64,000 nucleotides of DNA. Source: Burkholderiales bacterium (lineage in GTDB: Bacteria > Pseudomonadota > Gammaproteobacteria > Burkholderiales > Burkholderiaceae_C). Below the pieces are notes generated by a model, which did not search any database, was not told the origin of the DNA, and saw nothing but the letters and a program-made list of their open reading frames with translations. This document shows positions 1 through 9,073 of the stretch, one piece after another. The stretch spans positions 186,001 through 250,000 of the forward strand of contig JACRAY010000029.1 in the NCBI GenBank assembly GCA_016213325.1. The letters are read 5' to 3'. The position numbers and the translations under genes are program-made. Each line of letters begins with the position of its first letter. The first letter of the stretch is position 1.

Positions 1-1
1 C

Positions 2-1117
2 GTGCTCGCCGAGCGCCGCGTACCGCGCATGTTCTACGACTACGCCGACTCGGGGTCGTGGACCGAATCGACCTATCGCGCCAACGAGTCGGACTTCGAC
101 CGGATCCTGCTGCGCCAGCGCGTGGCGGTCAACCTGGAGGAGCGCACCACCCGCACGAAGATGGTGGGGCAGGACGTCGCGATGCCGGTCGCCATCGCGC
201 CCACCGGCCTCACCGGCATGCAGCATGCCGACGGCGAGATCCTGGCGGCGAAGTCGGCCAAGAAGTTCGGCATCCCCTTCACGCTGTCGACCATGAGCAT
301 CTGCTCCATCGAAGACGTGGCACAGGAGACCGGCAACCACCCGTTCTGGTTCCAGCTGTACGTGATGCGCGACCGCGACTTCATCGAGCGGCTGATCGAC
401 CGCGCGAAGGCGGCCAACTGCTGCGCGCTGGTGCTCACGCTCGACCTGCAGATCATCGGCCAGCGCCACAAGGACCTGAAGAACGGCCTGTCGGCACCGC
501 CCAAGCTCACGGTGGCCAACATCCTGAACATGATGACCAAGCCGCGCTGGGCGCTGGGGATGCTGGGCACCTCGCGGCGGCAGTTCGGCAACATCGTGGG
601 CCACGTGAAGGGCGTGGCGGACATGGGGTCGCTGTCCGAATGGACGGCCAGGCAGTTCGATCCCCGCCTCTCGTGGGCCGACGTCGAATGGATCAAGAAG
701 CGCTGGGGCGGCAAGCTGATCCTGAAGGGCATCCAGGAAGTGGCCGACGCGCAGCTGGCCGTGGACTCGGGCGCCGATGCGCTGATCGTCTCCAACCACG
801 GCGGGCGCCAGCTCGATGGCGCGCCCTCTTCCATCTCGGTGCTGCCCGAGATAGCGGCAGCCGTGGGCAACCGCATCGAAGTGCACATGGACGGCGGCAT
901 CCGCTCGGGCCAGCACGTGCTGAAGGCCGTGGCGCTCGGCGCCAGGGGCACCTACATCGGCCGCGCCTTCCTGTACGGGTTGGGCGCCATGGGCGAAGCA
1001 GGCGTGGACCACGTGCTGCGCATCATCCACAAGGAGCTGGACCTCACGATGGCGTTCTGCGGCCGCACCGACATCAACACGGTCGACCGCAGCATCCTGC
1101 GGCCGCCGCACGGCTAG
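2..1117 (+). CDS. FMN-dependent alpha-hydroxy-acid dehydrogenase (L-lactate dehydrogenase type), 5' partial
   Basis: Oxidises a 2-hydroxy acid (L-lactate or similar) to the 2-keto acid using FMN. The protein opens with RRVPRMFYDYADSGS and carries PVAIAPTGLTG, a K-x-I-x2-EDA-like strand (LILKGIQEVADA), the catalytic-His motif SNHGGRQLDGAPSS and the FMN-phosphate region DGGIRSGQHVLKA. These are hallmarks of the lactate dehydrogenase / glycolate oxidase family. The reading frame is open to the window edge. Family members usually have about 10-15 more N-terminal residues, so the real start probably lies upstream and the GTG at base 2 is not trusted. The stop is 5 bp from the convergent BLUF gene. 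Substrate is not determinable from sequence alone. Confidence 0.9.
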   Translation: MLAERRVPRMFYDYADSGSWTESTYRANESDFDRILLRQRVAVNLEERTTRTKMVGQDVAMPVAIAPTGLTGMQHADGEILAAKSAKKFGIPFTLSTMSICSIEDVAQETGNHPFWFQLYVMRDRDFIERLIDRAKAANCCALVLTLDLQIIGQRHKDLKNGLSAPPKLTVANILNMMTKPRWALGMLGTSRRQFGNIVGHVKGVADMGSLSEWTARQFDPRLSWADVEWIKKRWGGKLILKGIQEVADAQLAVDSGADALIVSNHGGRQLDGAPSSISVLPEIAAAVGNRIEVHMDGGIRSGQHVLKAVALGARGTYIGRAFLYGLGAMGEAGVDHVLRIIHKELDLTMAFCGRTDINTVDRSILRPPHG

Positions 1118-1122
1118 GAGCC

Positions 1123-2157
1123 TCAGGCGAACTGCGAGCCGCGCCCCAGCCGCGTGTCGATCGGCGCGCCGCTGGTTGCGGCGTCGCGCCAGACCGCCAG
1201 CACCGGCTCGACCACCGCCCACGACTCGGCGCTGTGCTCGGTGTTGGCTTCGGCCTTCAGGTAGACCAGCCCGAGCTGGTGCGCCAGCGCGAACGGCTGC
1301 TCGTGATGCTGCGCCTCGGGCGCCACCGCCACCAGTGCCGGCGGGCTCACGATGTTGGCGCAGGCGTCGGCCACGCGCTGCACCAGCTGCACGTCGCGCT
1401 CGGGCTCGCCGCACAGCAGCAGCACCAGGTGCGAATAGTCGGGGATGAAGGCCTGGGTGAGCGGCAGCGACAGGCCGTTGCGCGCCATCGCGATCACCCG
1501 CAACACGCCGCCGCCGGCGGCGAAGTCGACGTAGTCGGTGCCCACGTCGAGCCGGGTGGCGCCCGCAAAGCGGCGATGCACCACTTCCTGCTCGTGCCGC
1601 CTGGCGAGCCAGTGCACCAGCTGGAACGACGACTCGCCTACGGCGCTGCAGACCATCACCCGGTGGAAGCCGTCGCGGTCGCCGTGCAGGTGGGCGCCGG
1701 GGTGGCGCATGGGGGTGGACAACTTGCGCCAGATCGCCGGCGGCGCGTACTGGATGCCCTGGTCGAGGCTGTGCCGCAGTTCGGCGACGCGCTGCGCCAT
1801 CTCGGCCGGCGTCTCGTCGGCCTGCACGATGGCCATGGACCACGGCCCGGAGAGCAGCCGCGGCCCGCGGCTGGAATGGACGATGCGAAGCCCGAAGTGC
1901 CGTCGGTCGCCCGCCACCTTGTCCATGATGCGCAGCAGCGCCGCCCCGGGCCCTTCCTTCCACTGCACGAACCAGCCCGACTGGTACAGCAGCGCGGTGA
2001 ACACGCCGGCGGGCTCGTTGTGTTTCAGGGCGCTCGCGCGAATGCCCTCCATCTCCGAAAAGACGGATTCGTGGATGCGCGCCTCGCTGGCATAGACGAT
2101 GCGCGCCACGACCGCATCGCTGGCACGCACTGCGGGCTGGGGGTCGGACACCTGCAT
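1123..2157 (-). CDS. BLUF-domain blue-light sensor with unassigned C-terminal domain
   Basis: 344 aa from the ATG at 2157; the reading frame is open further upstream but that part is shadow sequence. Residues ~17-110 form a BLUF (FAD-binding blue-light) domain. The key residues of this fold are visible: Tyr22 (RIVYAS), Asn47, Gln65 (FVQWKEGP), and Trp106 and Met108 (GPWSMAI). The following ~200 residues match no family I recognise. They alternate hydrophobic strands and helices (for example FHRVMVCSAVGESSFQLVHWL and LVLLLCGEP), which suggests an alpha/beta domain that could be the output module. There is no EAL, GGDEF or cyclase motif. The gene lies 44 bp downstream of the same-strand GNAT gene. 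Confidence 0.85.
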   Translation of the reverse strand: MQVSDPQPAVRASDAVVARIVYASEARIHESVFSEMEGIRASALKHNEPAGVFTALLYQSGWFVQWKEGPGAALLRIMDKVAGDRRHFGLRIVHSSRGPRLLSGPWSMAIVQADETPAEMAQRVAELRHSLDQGIQYAPPAIWRKLSTPMRHPGAHLHGDRDGFHRVMVCSAVGESSFQLVHWLARRHEQEVVHRRFAGATRLDVGTDYVDFAAGGGVLRVIAMARNGLSLPLTQAFIPDYSHLVLLLCGEPERDVQLVQRVADACANIVSPPALVAVAPEAQHHEQPFALAHQLGLVYLKAEANTEHSAESWAVVEPVLAVWRDAATSGAPIDTRLGRGSQFA

Positions 2158-2201
2158 CCCCCCATCGTGCGCGCACGCTGGTGGCGTGGGCTTGAGGTAC
2201 G

Positions 2202-2687
2202 TCAAGTGGCCCCGGGGGCCGCGTGCTGCAGCGACACGAGTTTGCCGGCGGCGCCGTACCGCTGCCGGCCCACCTCGGTGAACCCGAACCTCAGGTGGAA
2301 GCGCCCGGACACCGGGTTGGGCGGCTCCAGGTCGAATTCGCAGGTGACCGGCACGCCGGCACTGCGCGCCAACGCAAACGTTTCTTCGTACAAACGGCTG
2401 CCGAAGCCCCGGCCGCGCTGCGGCGCCGCCACCGCCACCCGGTCGATGTACAGGAAGGCCGGGTAGCGCGCGGCGAACCAGCGGTAGTTGGGGCTGTCGT
2501 AAGTCGAGCCTTCGCGGAACGCGAGCAGGAAAGCCGCCACGCCGCCGTCGTCCACGACGAGGTGATGCGCGGCCCACCCGTGCAGCTGCTGCAGCCGCGC
2601 CGCGGCCAGCGGGCTCATGAAGTGCTCGGACTCCACGTTCAGGCGCAGGATCGCTTCGAAGTCGTCAGGATGCGCGGGCCGGATCAC
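2202..2687 (-). CDS. GNAT family N-acetyltransferase
   Basis: 161 aa, with GTG at 2687 (VIRPAHPDDFEAIL) chosen because GNAT domains begin with this strand. The acetyl-CoA pyrophosphate-binding loop is visible as VAAPQRGRGFGSRLYEE (R/Q-x-x-G-x-G/A type). It is followed by helix residues ending ALARSAGV and a C-terminal RFHLRFGFTEVGRQ, typical of single-domain GNATs. The acceptor substrate is unknown. The start faces dinB across a 33-bp divergent gap, and the gene is upstream of the BLUF gene on the same strand. Confidence 0.85.
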   Translation of the reverse strand: MIRPAHPDDFEAILRLNVESEHFMSPLAAARLQQLHGWAAHHLVVDDGGVAAFLLAFREGSTYDSPNYRWFAARYPAFLYIDRVAVAAPQRGRGFGSRLYEETFALARSAGVPVTCEFDLEPPNPVSGRFHLRFGFTEVGRQRYGAAGKLVSLQHAAPGAT

Positions 2688-2708
2688 GCCCCCGAGTTTA
2701 GGGCTCGG

Positions 2709-2720
2709 CACAATCGGGGG
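2709..2720 (+). promoter_or_regulatory. candidate -10 hexamer abutting dinB start
   Basis: CACAAT at 2709-2714 is followed by six bases (CGGGGG) and then the GTG start at 2721. If used as a -10 box, transcription would begin at or next to the start codon. The arrangement resembles TATAATCGGGGGG-ATG in front of hemA. No convincing -35 box is seen. Confidence 0.3.
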
Positions 2721-3947
2721 GTGACCCTGCTGCGCCGCATCGCCCACCTGGATATGGACGCCTTCTTCGCCTCCGTGGAGCTGCTGCGCTACCCGCAGCT
2801 GAAGGGCCTGCCGGTGGTGATCGGCGGCGGCCACCGCAAGGTGGACGACCTGCTGCGCGAGCGTCATGCCGGAAGGCCCCTGTCGGCGATCCCGCCCGAA
2901 GCCTTTCCGCTGCTGAAGGACTACGCGGGACGCGGCGTGATCACCACGGCCACCTATGCCGCCCGCCAGTTCGGCGTGGGCTCCGCCATGGGCATGATGA
3001 AGGCGGCCAAGCTGTGCCCGCAGGCGATCGTGCTGCCGGTGGACTTCGAGGAGGTGCGCCGGTACTCGCGCACCTTCAAGGCCATCATCCGCGAGATCGC
3101 CCCGGTAGTCGAGGACCGCGGCGTGGACGAGGTCTACATCGACTTCACCGAAGTGCCCGGCGGCCAGCGCGAAGGCGGCCGCGTGCTGGCCCGCCTGATC
3201 CAGAAGTCGATCTTCGATGCGACCGGGCTCACGTGTTCCATCGGCGTCGCACCCAACAAGCTCATCGCCAAGATGGCGAGCGAGTTCGACAAACCCAACG
3301 GCATCACGATCCTGTACGAAGCCGACGTCCGCTCGCGCATCTGGCCGCTGGCGGTGCGCAAGATCAACGGCATCGGCCCGAAGTCGGAAGTGAAGCTCGC
3401 GAAGCTGCACCTGCACACCATCGGCGACATCGCGCAGCAGGACCGCGGCTGGCTCATCGACAACTTCGGGCAGTCGTACGGCGCGTGGATGCACGACGCG
3501 GCCTGGGGGCGCGACGACCGCCCGGTCGTCACCGAGAGCGAGCCGGTCTCCATGAGCCGCGAGACCACTTTCGAGCGCGACCTGCACGCCGTGCGCGACC
3601 GCGGCGAGCTGTCGGCCATCTTCACCGAGCTGTGCGCGCGCGTGGCAGAGGACCTGCAGCGCAAGGGCTACGTGGGGCGCACCATCGGCATCAAGCTGCG
3701 CTACGACGACTTCCGCACGGCCACGCGCGACCTCACGCTCGACCACTTCACCGACGACGCGAAGGCCATCCGGCAGGCGGCAGGCCAGTGCCTGAAGCGG
3801 GTGGACCTGAAGCGGCGCCTCAGGCTGCTGGGTGTGCGGGTGGGCAAGCTGGCCAAGGCAGGTTCACCGGACCACACGAGATGGCCGGCCGCAGCGCCTC
3901 AGCCGCTTCAGGTGGCCGAGCCGACGCCGGACCTCTTCGGCCCCTGA
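2721..3947 (+). CDS. dinB: DNA polymerase IV (Y-family translesion polymerase)
   Basis: 408 aa from GTG 2721. It extends primers across damaged template DNA. Visible motifs are the metal-binding HLDMDAFFASVE near the N-terminus, RGVDEVYIDFTE with the second acidic pair, SIGVAPNKLIAKMASEFDKPNG, the helix-hairpin-helix-like KINGIGPKSEVKLAKL and a little-finger domain. About 30 extra residues (VDDLLRERHAGRPLSAIPPE onward) lie between PVVIGGGHRK and RGVITTATYAARQFG, where most DinB proteins have only a few. I recall similar long forms in Comamonadaceae. The last 40 bp overlap the convergent amidase gene. The C-terminus lacks an obvious QxxLF clamp motif but ends PTPDLFGP. Confidence 0.93.
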   Translation: MTLLRRIAHLDMDAFFASVELLRYPQLKGLPVVIGGGHRKVDDLLRERHAGRPLSAIPPEAFPLLKDYAGRGVITTATYAARQFGVGSAMGMMKAAKLCPQAIVLPVDFEEVRRYSRTFKAIIREIAPVVEDRGVDEVYIDFTEVPGGQREGGRVLARLIQKSIFDATGLTCSIGVAPNKLIAKMASEFDKPNGITILYEADVRSRIWPLAVRKINGIGPKSEVKLAKLHLHTIGDIAQQDRGWLIDNFGQSYGAWMHDAAWGRDDRPVVTESEPVSMSRETTFERDLHAVRDRGELSAIFTELCARVAEDLQRKGYVGRTIGIKLRYDDFRTATRDLTLDHFTDDAKAIRQAAGQCLKRVDLKRRLRLLGVRVGKLAKAGSPDHTRWPAAAPQPLQVAEPTPDLFGP

Positions 3948-5473
3948 ACGGCACTTTCGATGCACGCCATCGCAGCCAGCGCCACGTGGTCGTCCCACGG
4001 GCGGGCCACCACCTGCACGCCGACCGGCAACCCGGCGCTGCCCTGCTCGACCGAGCGTGCCTTCTTCACCACGATGTCGCGCGACGGCGCGCGCCGCGAC
4101 TCTTCGCCCGCACGCACCTTCGTGACCGGCACCACGCCCGCGGGGTATCCGAGCAGGTTGTAAAGGCACGCGTACGCGCCGCAGGTTGCGAGTTCTTTCG
4201 TCGCGCCATGCGTGAGCGCGGGCAGTGGCGCCGGCGGGCACAGGATGAGGTCGAAAGGTCCGCCGGGGCTGCTATCCAGCGACTGCGCGAAACGCTGCCG
4301 GTAGTCGTCCTGCGCTTCCACCAGCGCCCAGTAGTGCGCCGTGTCCCGGAACCCGAACGCCTCGAGGCCCTGGGCGAGCAATGGCTGCCCGACCGCGCGC
4401 AGCAACGCGCGCAGGGCCTGCACCGCAGCCCGTGGCAGACCGGCCAGCGCCATCAGTTGCCCCAGCTGCGGCGCGCGAGGCCCGCCGGCCAGCCGCCGCC
4501 CCAGCAGTGCCATGCCGTCCGCACCCAGCAGGCCGTAAAACAGGTTCATGCCTTCGCGTGCAGCCAGTGGCGACCAGTCGTGGACGGCGGCCCCGGCCCG
4601 ACGCAGGACGTCCGCCGATTCCCTCACCGCACGCACCGCGGAGGGCGACGGCTCGAAGGTGCCGTCGTCGGTGCAGCAGGCCACGCGCAAGCCGGCAACG
4701 TCCACGTCCCGCCAGTCGCCAAGGGACCGCCCCGGCGCGGCCGGGGCGCGACCGCCATTCAACACGTGGAGGGCGAGCGCGAGGTCTTCCACCCGCCGGG
4801 CGAGCGGGCCGACCTGGCTGGGGACGGCCTGCTGGCCGATGGGGACGCTGCCGAGCCCGGGGTCGTTGCAGCGGCCGCCGGTCGGCTTGAAGCCGGCGAC
4901 GCCGCACCAGGCAGCAGGGATGCGGATGCTGCCGCCAATGTCGGTGCCCAACGCGAGCGGGGTGGCGCCGGTCGCCACCAGCGCCGCCTCGCCACCGCTG
5001 GAGCCGCCGGGCGTGCGGGCCGCATCCAGCGGGTGCAGGGTGCGCCCGTACACTGGGTTCTCGCATTCGTAGAACAACAGCGCCTGTGCCACGTTGCCCT
5101 TGGCGAGGGCGATGGCGCCCGCACCGCGCAGCCGTGCCACGTGCATCTGGTCAGCCGCAGCCAGGCGGCCCTGCCACGCCGCAATGCCGAAGGTCGATGC
5201 CATCCCCGTGAGGTCGAGCGATTCCTTCACCGTGACCGGCACGCCGTGCAGGGGACCGAGCGGCGCGCCGGCGGCCTGCCGGGCGTCGGCGGCGCGGGCT
5301 TCCTCACGCGCGGCGTCGAAGCGCTCCGCAGCCATGGCATGGATGCGCGAATCCACTTCGCGCATGCGGGCGATGTGCTGCTCCATCACCTCCATGGCCG
5401 TGCACTCGCGGCGGGCGATGAGCCGCGCGAGTTCGGCCGCCCCGAGGGCGGTCAGTGGCAGGTCGTTCATCAT
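3908..5473 (-). CDS. amidase signature family hydrolase, FAAH-like
   Basis: 521 aa from ATG 5473 (MMNDLPLTALGAAELARLI), preceded by GAGGAG about 6 nt upstream, which decides the start. The Ser-Ser-Lys catalytic triad of amidases is visible: Lys in VPVTVKESLDL, Ser in the Gly/Ser-rich TPGGSSGGEAALVATG, and the nucleophile Ser in ALGTDIGGSIRIPA. The C-terminal segment with PVTKVRAGEESRRAPSRD before GLPVGVQVVARPW resembles fatty-acid-amide-hydrolase-like members rather than GatA. The natural amide is unknown. Its 3' end overlaps dinB by 40 bp. It is a stand-alone gene, not in a gatCAB context. Confidence 0.88.
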   Translation of the reverse strand: MMNDLPLTALGAAELARLIARRECTAMEVMEQHIARMREVDSRIHAMAAERFDAAREEARAADARQAAGAPLGPLHGVPVTVKESLDLTGMASTFGIAAWQGRLAAADQMHVARLRGAGAIALAKGNVAQALLFYECENPVYGRTLHPLDAARTPGGSSGGEAALVATGATPLALGTDIGGSIRIPAAWCGVAGFKPTGGRCNDPGLGSVPIGQQAVPSQVGPLARRVEDLALALHVLNGGRAPAAPGRSLGDWRDVDVAGLRVACCTDDGTFEPSPSAVRAVRESADVLRRAGAAVHDWSPLAAREGMNLFYGLLGADGMALLGRRLAGGPRAPQLGQLMALAGLPRAAVQALRALLRAVGQPLLAQGLEAFGFRDTAHYWALVEAQDDYRQRFAQSLDSSPGGPFDLILCPPAPLPALTHGATKELATCGAYACLYNLLGYPAGVVPVTKVRAGEESRRAPSRDIVVKKARSVEQGSAGLPVGVQVVARPWDDHVALAAMACIESAVQGPKRSGVGSAT

Positions 5474-5543
5474 GTGCGCTCCTCGCAAACGAGCCTCGAC
5501 GGTAGGCCGCGGCAGCGGCCCTCTGCATCGGGCGAACACCCCA

Positions 5544-7106
5544 TCAGTCGAGCAGCCGCTGCTCGACCGCGTACAGCGTCGCCGCAGCGCGTGTCGTCAC
5601 GCCGATCTTGGTATAGATGTTCTGCGTGTGCCGGTCCACCGTCTTGGGTGCGAGGCCCAGTTCGCGCGCCGCCTGCTTGACCGTCTGGCCTCGTGCAAGC
5701 AGGCGCAGCACCTCGCATTCGCGGGCCGTAAGCCCCCCCGGCCGCACGGCAGGCGATGACCGGGCGGCATGCCCGGCCGCAGCCAGCACCGCGCCGGCGG
5801 CGGGCCCGTCGAGCCGGCCCGCCCGCACCTCGTCGCGCATAGCGGATGCGGCCTCGGCGGCTGGCAGGGCCGCCCGGTGCGGCCGCGCCTCGGTCAGCGT
5901 GCAGTAGCGGTCCGCAGCCGCCAGCACGCGGGCTGCCAGCGTCAGCGCAGAAGCGTCGAGTCCCTTCGCAAAGCCCGAACCGTCGAGCCGTTCGTGGTGC
6001 AGCGAAGCGAGTTGGCCGATGGCCTCCAGCTCACCGCCGCGCGCGAGGATGCGCCCGGTGTGGTAGGGGTGCAGGCGCAGCTGCTCGCGTTCGCGGTCGG
6101 ACAGCGGCCCGCGGGCGAGCGACAGCGTCGCGCCCACACCGGTGCGGCCTATGTCGTGCAGCCAGCCGGCGCGGCGCAGCCGTTCGCAATCGGGGTGGGG
6201 CAGCCCGAGGTTGCGGCCCGCCTGCTCGGCCAGCAGTGCCACGCGGCGCGAGTGCCCCAGGTGCCAAGGCGACTTGAGGTCGGCGAAGTCGGCCATGGCC
6301 TGCAGCGCCGCATCCAGCGAATCGCCGTGCAGCCACGCCGGTGGGCCGGGTTCAAGCCCCAACACCTGGTCCCACAACGGCGGCTCGGCGGGACCGGGCG
6401 CCAACGCGGGCCAGCATTCGCGCAAGCGAGCAGCCAGGCGCGGCGAATGGGCCTTGCCGCTGCGCGCGTGGGTCATGGCGATGACGGCATCCGTCCCGCC
6501 CACCGCGTGCAGGTTGACCGCATCCTGCGCCAGCGCCACCAGCTGCATCGGCAGGGCCACCTGGCCGCCGCGCAGCGCTGGCACACCCCTGCCGTCCCAG
6601 CGCGCATACAGCTGCCCGACGCACTGGACGAACGAAGGCGGGAAGCCCATGCGTCCGGCCAGCCGGGCCGCCACCTCGCAGTGCCCGGGGAAGAAGCTCG
6701 CGCGCAACTGCGGCAACTGGGCCAAGGCGCGCACCACCGCCTGCACGGTCGCGAGGGTGCCGCGTCCCGCATGGGCGCGGACGACCGAGCGCAGCGTGAT
6801 CGCCAGCAGCGCGGGCTGGTCGGCGAAGTCGACCTTGGCGACCTCGCGCCTGAGCGCCAGCTCGTCGCCGGCGATCGAGGCCAGCCACGAGACGTCGGCA
6901 TTGCAGCCGATGTAGCGCAGCAGGGCCAGGTAGTAGGTGTCTCGCAGCGTGGGCGCGTCGACGCCCAAGGCCTCGCCCAGCCGCACGGCGACGACGCAAC
7001 TCGCCATTGCGTTTTCCATGGGCTGCCCCATGGCGAGGTCGGTGGCCGTCGACAGGGCAGCCATCAGCGCGGCGAGGCGCACGCCACCCCCCTCCGGCGT
7101 GTTCAT
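5544..7106 (-). CDS. HD-GYP-type phosphohydrolase with C-terminal LuxR-type DNA-binding domain
   Basis: 520 aa from ATG 7106. The N-terminal half is a helical HD-like region. The second half carries AGWLHDIGR and [10 protein letters not shown], matching the HD and HHExxDGxGYP motifs of HD-GYP c-di-GMP phosphodiesterases, except that GYP reads GFA. Residues ~456-520 ([35 protein letters not shown] and on) are a LuxR/FixJ helix-turn-helix. The architecture suggests a transcription factor whose activity or expression is tied to a cyclic-dinucleotide or other phosphohydrolase domain. The start overlaps the stop of the upstream DUF1569 gene by ATGA, implying translational coupling. Confidence 0.85.
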   Translation of the reverse strand: MNTPEGGGVRLAALMAALSTATDLAMGQPMENAMASCVVAVRLGEALGVDAPTLRDTYYLALLRYIGCNADVSWLASIAGDELALRREVAKVDFADQPALLAITLRSVVRAHAGRGTLATVQAVVRALAQLPQLRASFFPGHCEVAARLAGRMGFPPSFVQCVGQLYARWDGRGVPALRGGQVALPMQLVALAQDAVNLHAVGGTDAVIAMTHARSGKAHSPRLAARLRECWPALAPGPAEPPLWDQVLGLEPGPPAWLHGDSLDAALQAMADFADLKSPWHLGHSRRVALLAEQAGRNLGLPHPDCERLRRAGWLHDIGRTGVGATLSLARGPLSDREREQLRLHPYHTGRILARGGELEAIGQLASLHHERLDGSGFAKGLDASALTLAARVLAAADRYCTLTEARPHRAALPAAEAASAMRDEVRAGRLDGPAAGAVLAAAGHAARSSPAVRPGGLTARECEVLRLLARGQTVKQAARELGLAPKTVDRHTQNIYTKIGVTTRAAATLYAVEQRLLD

Positions 7107-7621
7107 CCCAGCCTGATCTCGTCCTGGTGGTTTGCGATGTGCATCGCATGCGCCAGCGCGAAGTCGGCCTTGTCGAGCGCGCCGTAGGCGAAATGCGGTT
7201 TCAGCGGCCCGGTGTGCGACTGGAAACGGGCGATGGCCCGCCTCAGCCGTTCGGCTCCCGGGCGCCAGTCCGCACCGGCGGCCAGCGTCGGCGCGCCCGG
7301 AATCGGCTCGGCCAGCCCGTGGCTCATGCGCCCGCGCCACTTGAAGACGGCAAACGCGGCGGAGCCCACCGTGTTCTGGAACAGCGCCCCCTTGGGCTCG
7401 GGAAAGCCGTCCACGCTCATCTCGATGCTCTGGGCCAGGTGGTCCAGCACCGTGGACAGCGGCCATGCACCCGACGCCGCGGCGCGCCCCGAACGGCCGA
7501 GCCGGTCCAGCCATTGCATGGCATCGTCAAGCGATTGCACGCGGGGTTCGTCGGCCATGGCATGGACTCCCGTCAACAAGGAAGCAGCCAGGAGGAAGTG
7601 GCGGCGCTGCATGGCGCGCAT
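7103..7621 (-). CDS. DUF1569 family protein with export signal
   Basis: 172 aa from ATG 7621 ([14 protein letters not shown]); an ATG three codons later (7612) is equally possible. The N-terminus [16 protein letters not shown] looks like a short twin-arginine or Sec signal. The mature part ([59 protein letters not shown]) matches DUF1569 proteins, which have a DinB-like four-helix bundle and no defined activity. Its TGA overlaps the ATG of the HD-GYP/LuxR gene, so the two are co-transcribed and probably co-translated. Confidence 0.8.
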   Translation of the reverse strand: MRAMQRRHFLLAASLLTGVHAMADEPRVQSLDDAMQWLDRLGRSGRAAASGAWPLSTVLDHLAQSIEMSVDGFPEPKGALFQNTVGSAAFAVFKWRGRMSHGLAEPIPGAPTLAAGADWRPGAERLRRAIARFQSHTGPLKPHFAYGALDKADFALAHAMHIANHQDEIRLG

Positions 7622-7708
7622 GGTATCAAGGCTCAGCAACCGGTTCCTACCGCCCGAACCAAGGCACACCTACAGGGGCCTTGCCGGGCGAGCCCTAGCC
7701 TTCGGCAC

Positions 7709-9073
7709 ATGATGAAAGCAAAGCTACGCAACCAGGTGGCGGGCCTCGCGCTGCTGGCGCCGGTGGGCCTCGCGTTCGTGGCGCAGCCGGCCGCTGCGCA
7801 GCAGCAGGTGAGCGCGCCCAGGATCACGGGGATGTCCCTGAACGCGGACAACGGGCTCGATCCCGGCTCGGTGCTGCGCATCGAAGTGCGGGGCACGCCC
7901 GGCGGCGCTGCCTCCGCCAACTTCGGCAAGACCGACATCCGCGTCGGCCTGCGCGAGACGGAGAGCGGCGTGTACCGGGCCCGGTACACGGTGCAGCGCG
8001 ACGACCGCATCGACCCGACCTCGACGATCAACGTGCGCCTGACGCGCGGCGAAGTGACCACGCGCCACTCGTTCACTTACCCGCCTTCGTTCCAGGCGCT
8101 CGCCATGGGCGCCGCCGCTGCATCGCCGCCCGGCCTGCAGGCCGTGGTGCCGCGCATCGAGCGCTTCACCACCGTACCGGTGGCGCGCCTGGAGCCGGGC
8201 CGCGAACTGCGCTACCGCGTCCATGGCGCACCGGGCGCCGTCGTCACGCTCGACATCCCAGGCGTGGCGAGCGACCTGCCGATGCGCGAGGCGGGCCCCG
8301 GCGTGTACGAAGGCACATACACCATCCGCCAGCGCGACGACCTCGACGCGTTCTCGACCGCCATCGCCACGCTGCGCACCGGCGAGCGCTGGGTCATGTC
8401 GCGGCTGGAGCGTGCTTTCGTGCGCGACCGCGACCAGCGGGCGCCGACCATCTCCAACCTGAGCCCGCAGCAAGGCGACATCGTTTCCCCGGTGGGCACC
8501 ACCCTGATCGCCGGCGAACTCGACGACGGCGCCGGCAGCGGGGTCGACCCGCGCTCCGTCCGGCTCGTGCTGAACGGCCGCGACGTCACGCCGCAGGTAC
8601 GCGTGACGCCGGATCGATTCGAGTACCGGGCCGACCTGCCGCCCGGGCACCACACGGTGGACGTGACCGTGCGCGACTTCTCGGGCAAGGTGGTCAGCCG
8701 CACCTGGCGCTTCGACGTGGGCCAGTCGCGCGTGGCCGCGGCGCCCCCAGGCGCCATGCCGCTGCACCTGGCCGCGCCCGCCCACGGCGCGCAGGTGGAC
8801 GCCAATGGCGACCTGGTGGTGCGGGGTGCGACGGTCCCGTGGGCCACGGTGCGCATCCGCGTGGAGGCCGTGCCGCCGGTGTTCGGCCAGATGCTGGGCG
8901 TGGCCCAGCTGGTGTACAGCGACACGGTGGAGGCCGACCGCGACGGGCGCTTCAGCGTACGCGTGCAGCCGCGCATACCGGTGGTGCCGGGGATGCGTTA
9001 CGACGTCTCGGTCATGGCAACGCGCGGCGACCAGGCTGCCGAGTCGCGCATCACGCTGCACCAGCGCGGCTGA
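7709..9073 (+). CDS. exported protein with Ig-like beta-sandwich domains, function unknown
   Basis: 454 aa from ATG 7709. Residues 1-~31 are a Sec signal peptide (LAGLALLAPVGLAFVAQPAAAQQQ). The rest reads as several beta-rich segments: two similar early modules, each with a charged ESGVYRARYTVQRDDRIDP / GPGVYEGTYTIRQRDDLDA motif, then an Ig-like module (DQRAPTISNLSPQQGDIV to TWRFDVGQ) and a final module beginning PLHLAAPAHGAQVDANGDLVV. This is a periplasmic or surface protein of unknown role. The repeated motif pair suggests internal duplication. The 3' end overlaps the opposing 118-aa gene. Confidence 0.75.
   Translation: MMKAKLRNQVAGLALLAPVGLAFVAQPAAAQQQVSAPRITGMSLNADNGLDPGSVLRIEVRGTPGGAASANFGKTDIRVGLRETESGVYRARYTVQRDDRIDPTSTINVRLTRGEVTTRHSFTYPPSFQALAMGAAAASPPGLQAVVPRIERFTTVPVARLEPGRELRYRVHGAPGAVVTLDIPGVASDLPMREAGPGVYEGTYTIRQRDDLDAFSTAIATLRTGERWVMSRLERAFVRDRDQRAPTISNLSPQQGDIVSPVGTTLIAGELDDGAGSGVDPRSVRLVLNGRDVTPQVRVTPDRFEYRADLPPGHHTVDVTVRDFSGKVVSRTWRFDVGQSRVAAAPPGAMPLHLAAPAHGAQVDANGDLVVRGATVPWATVRIRVEAVPPVFGQMLGVAQLVYSDTVEADRDGRFSVRVQPRIPVVPGMRYDVSVMATRGDQAAESRITLHQRG

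Noticed and set aside
2157-2577. N-terminal extension of the BLUF protein up to 2577
   Set aside because: The extra residues are Arg/Pro/Gly-rich shadow of the GNAT gene; BLUF domains start within ~20 residues of the ATG at 2157.
2202-3746. A 514-codon minus-strand frame spanning dinB and the GNAT gene
   Set aside because: Only the part from 2687 downward encodes a recognisable GNAT domain; the rest is antisense to dinB.
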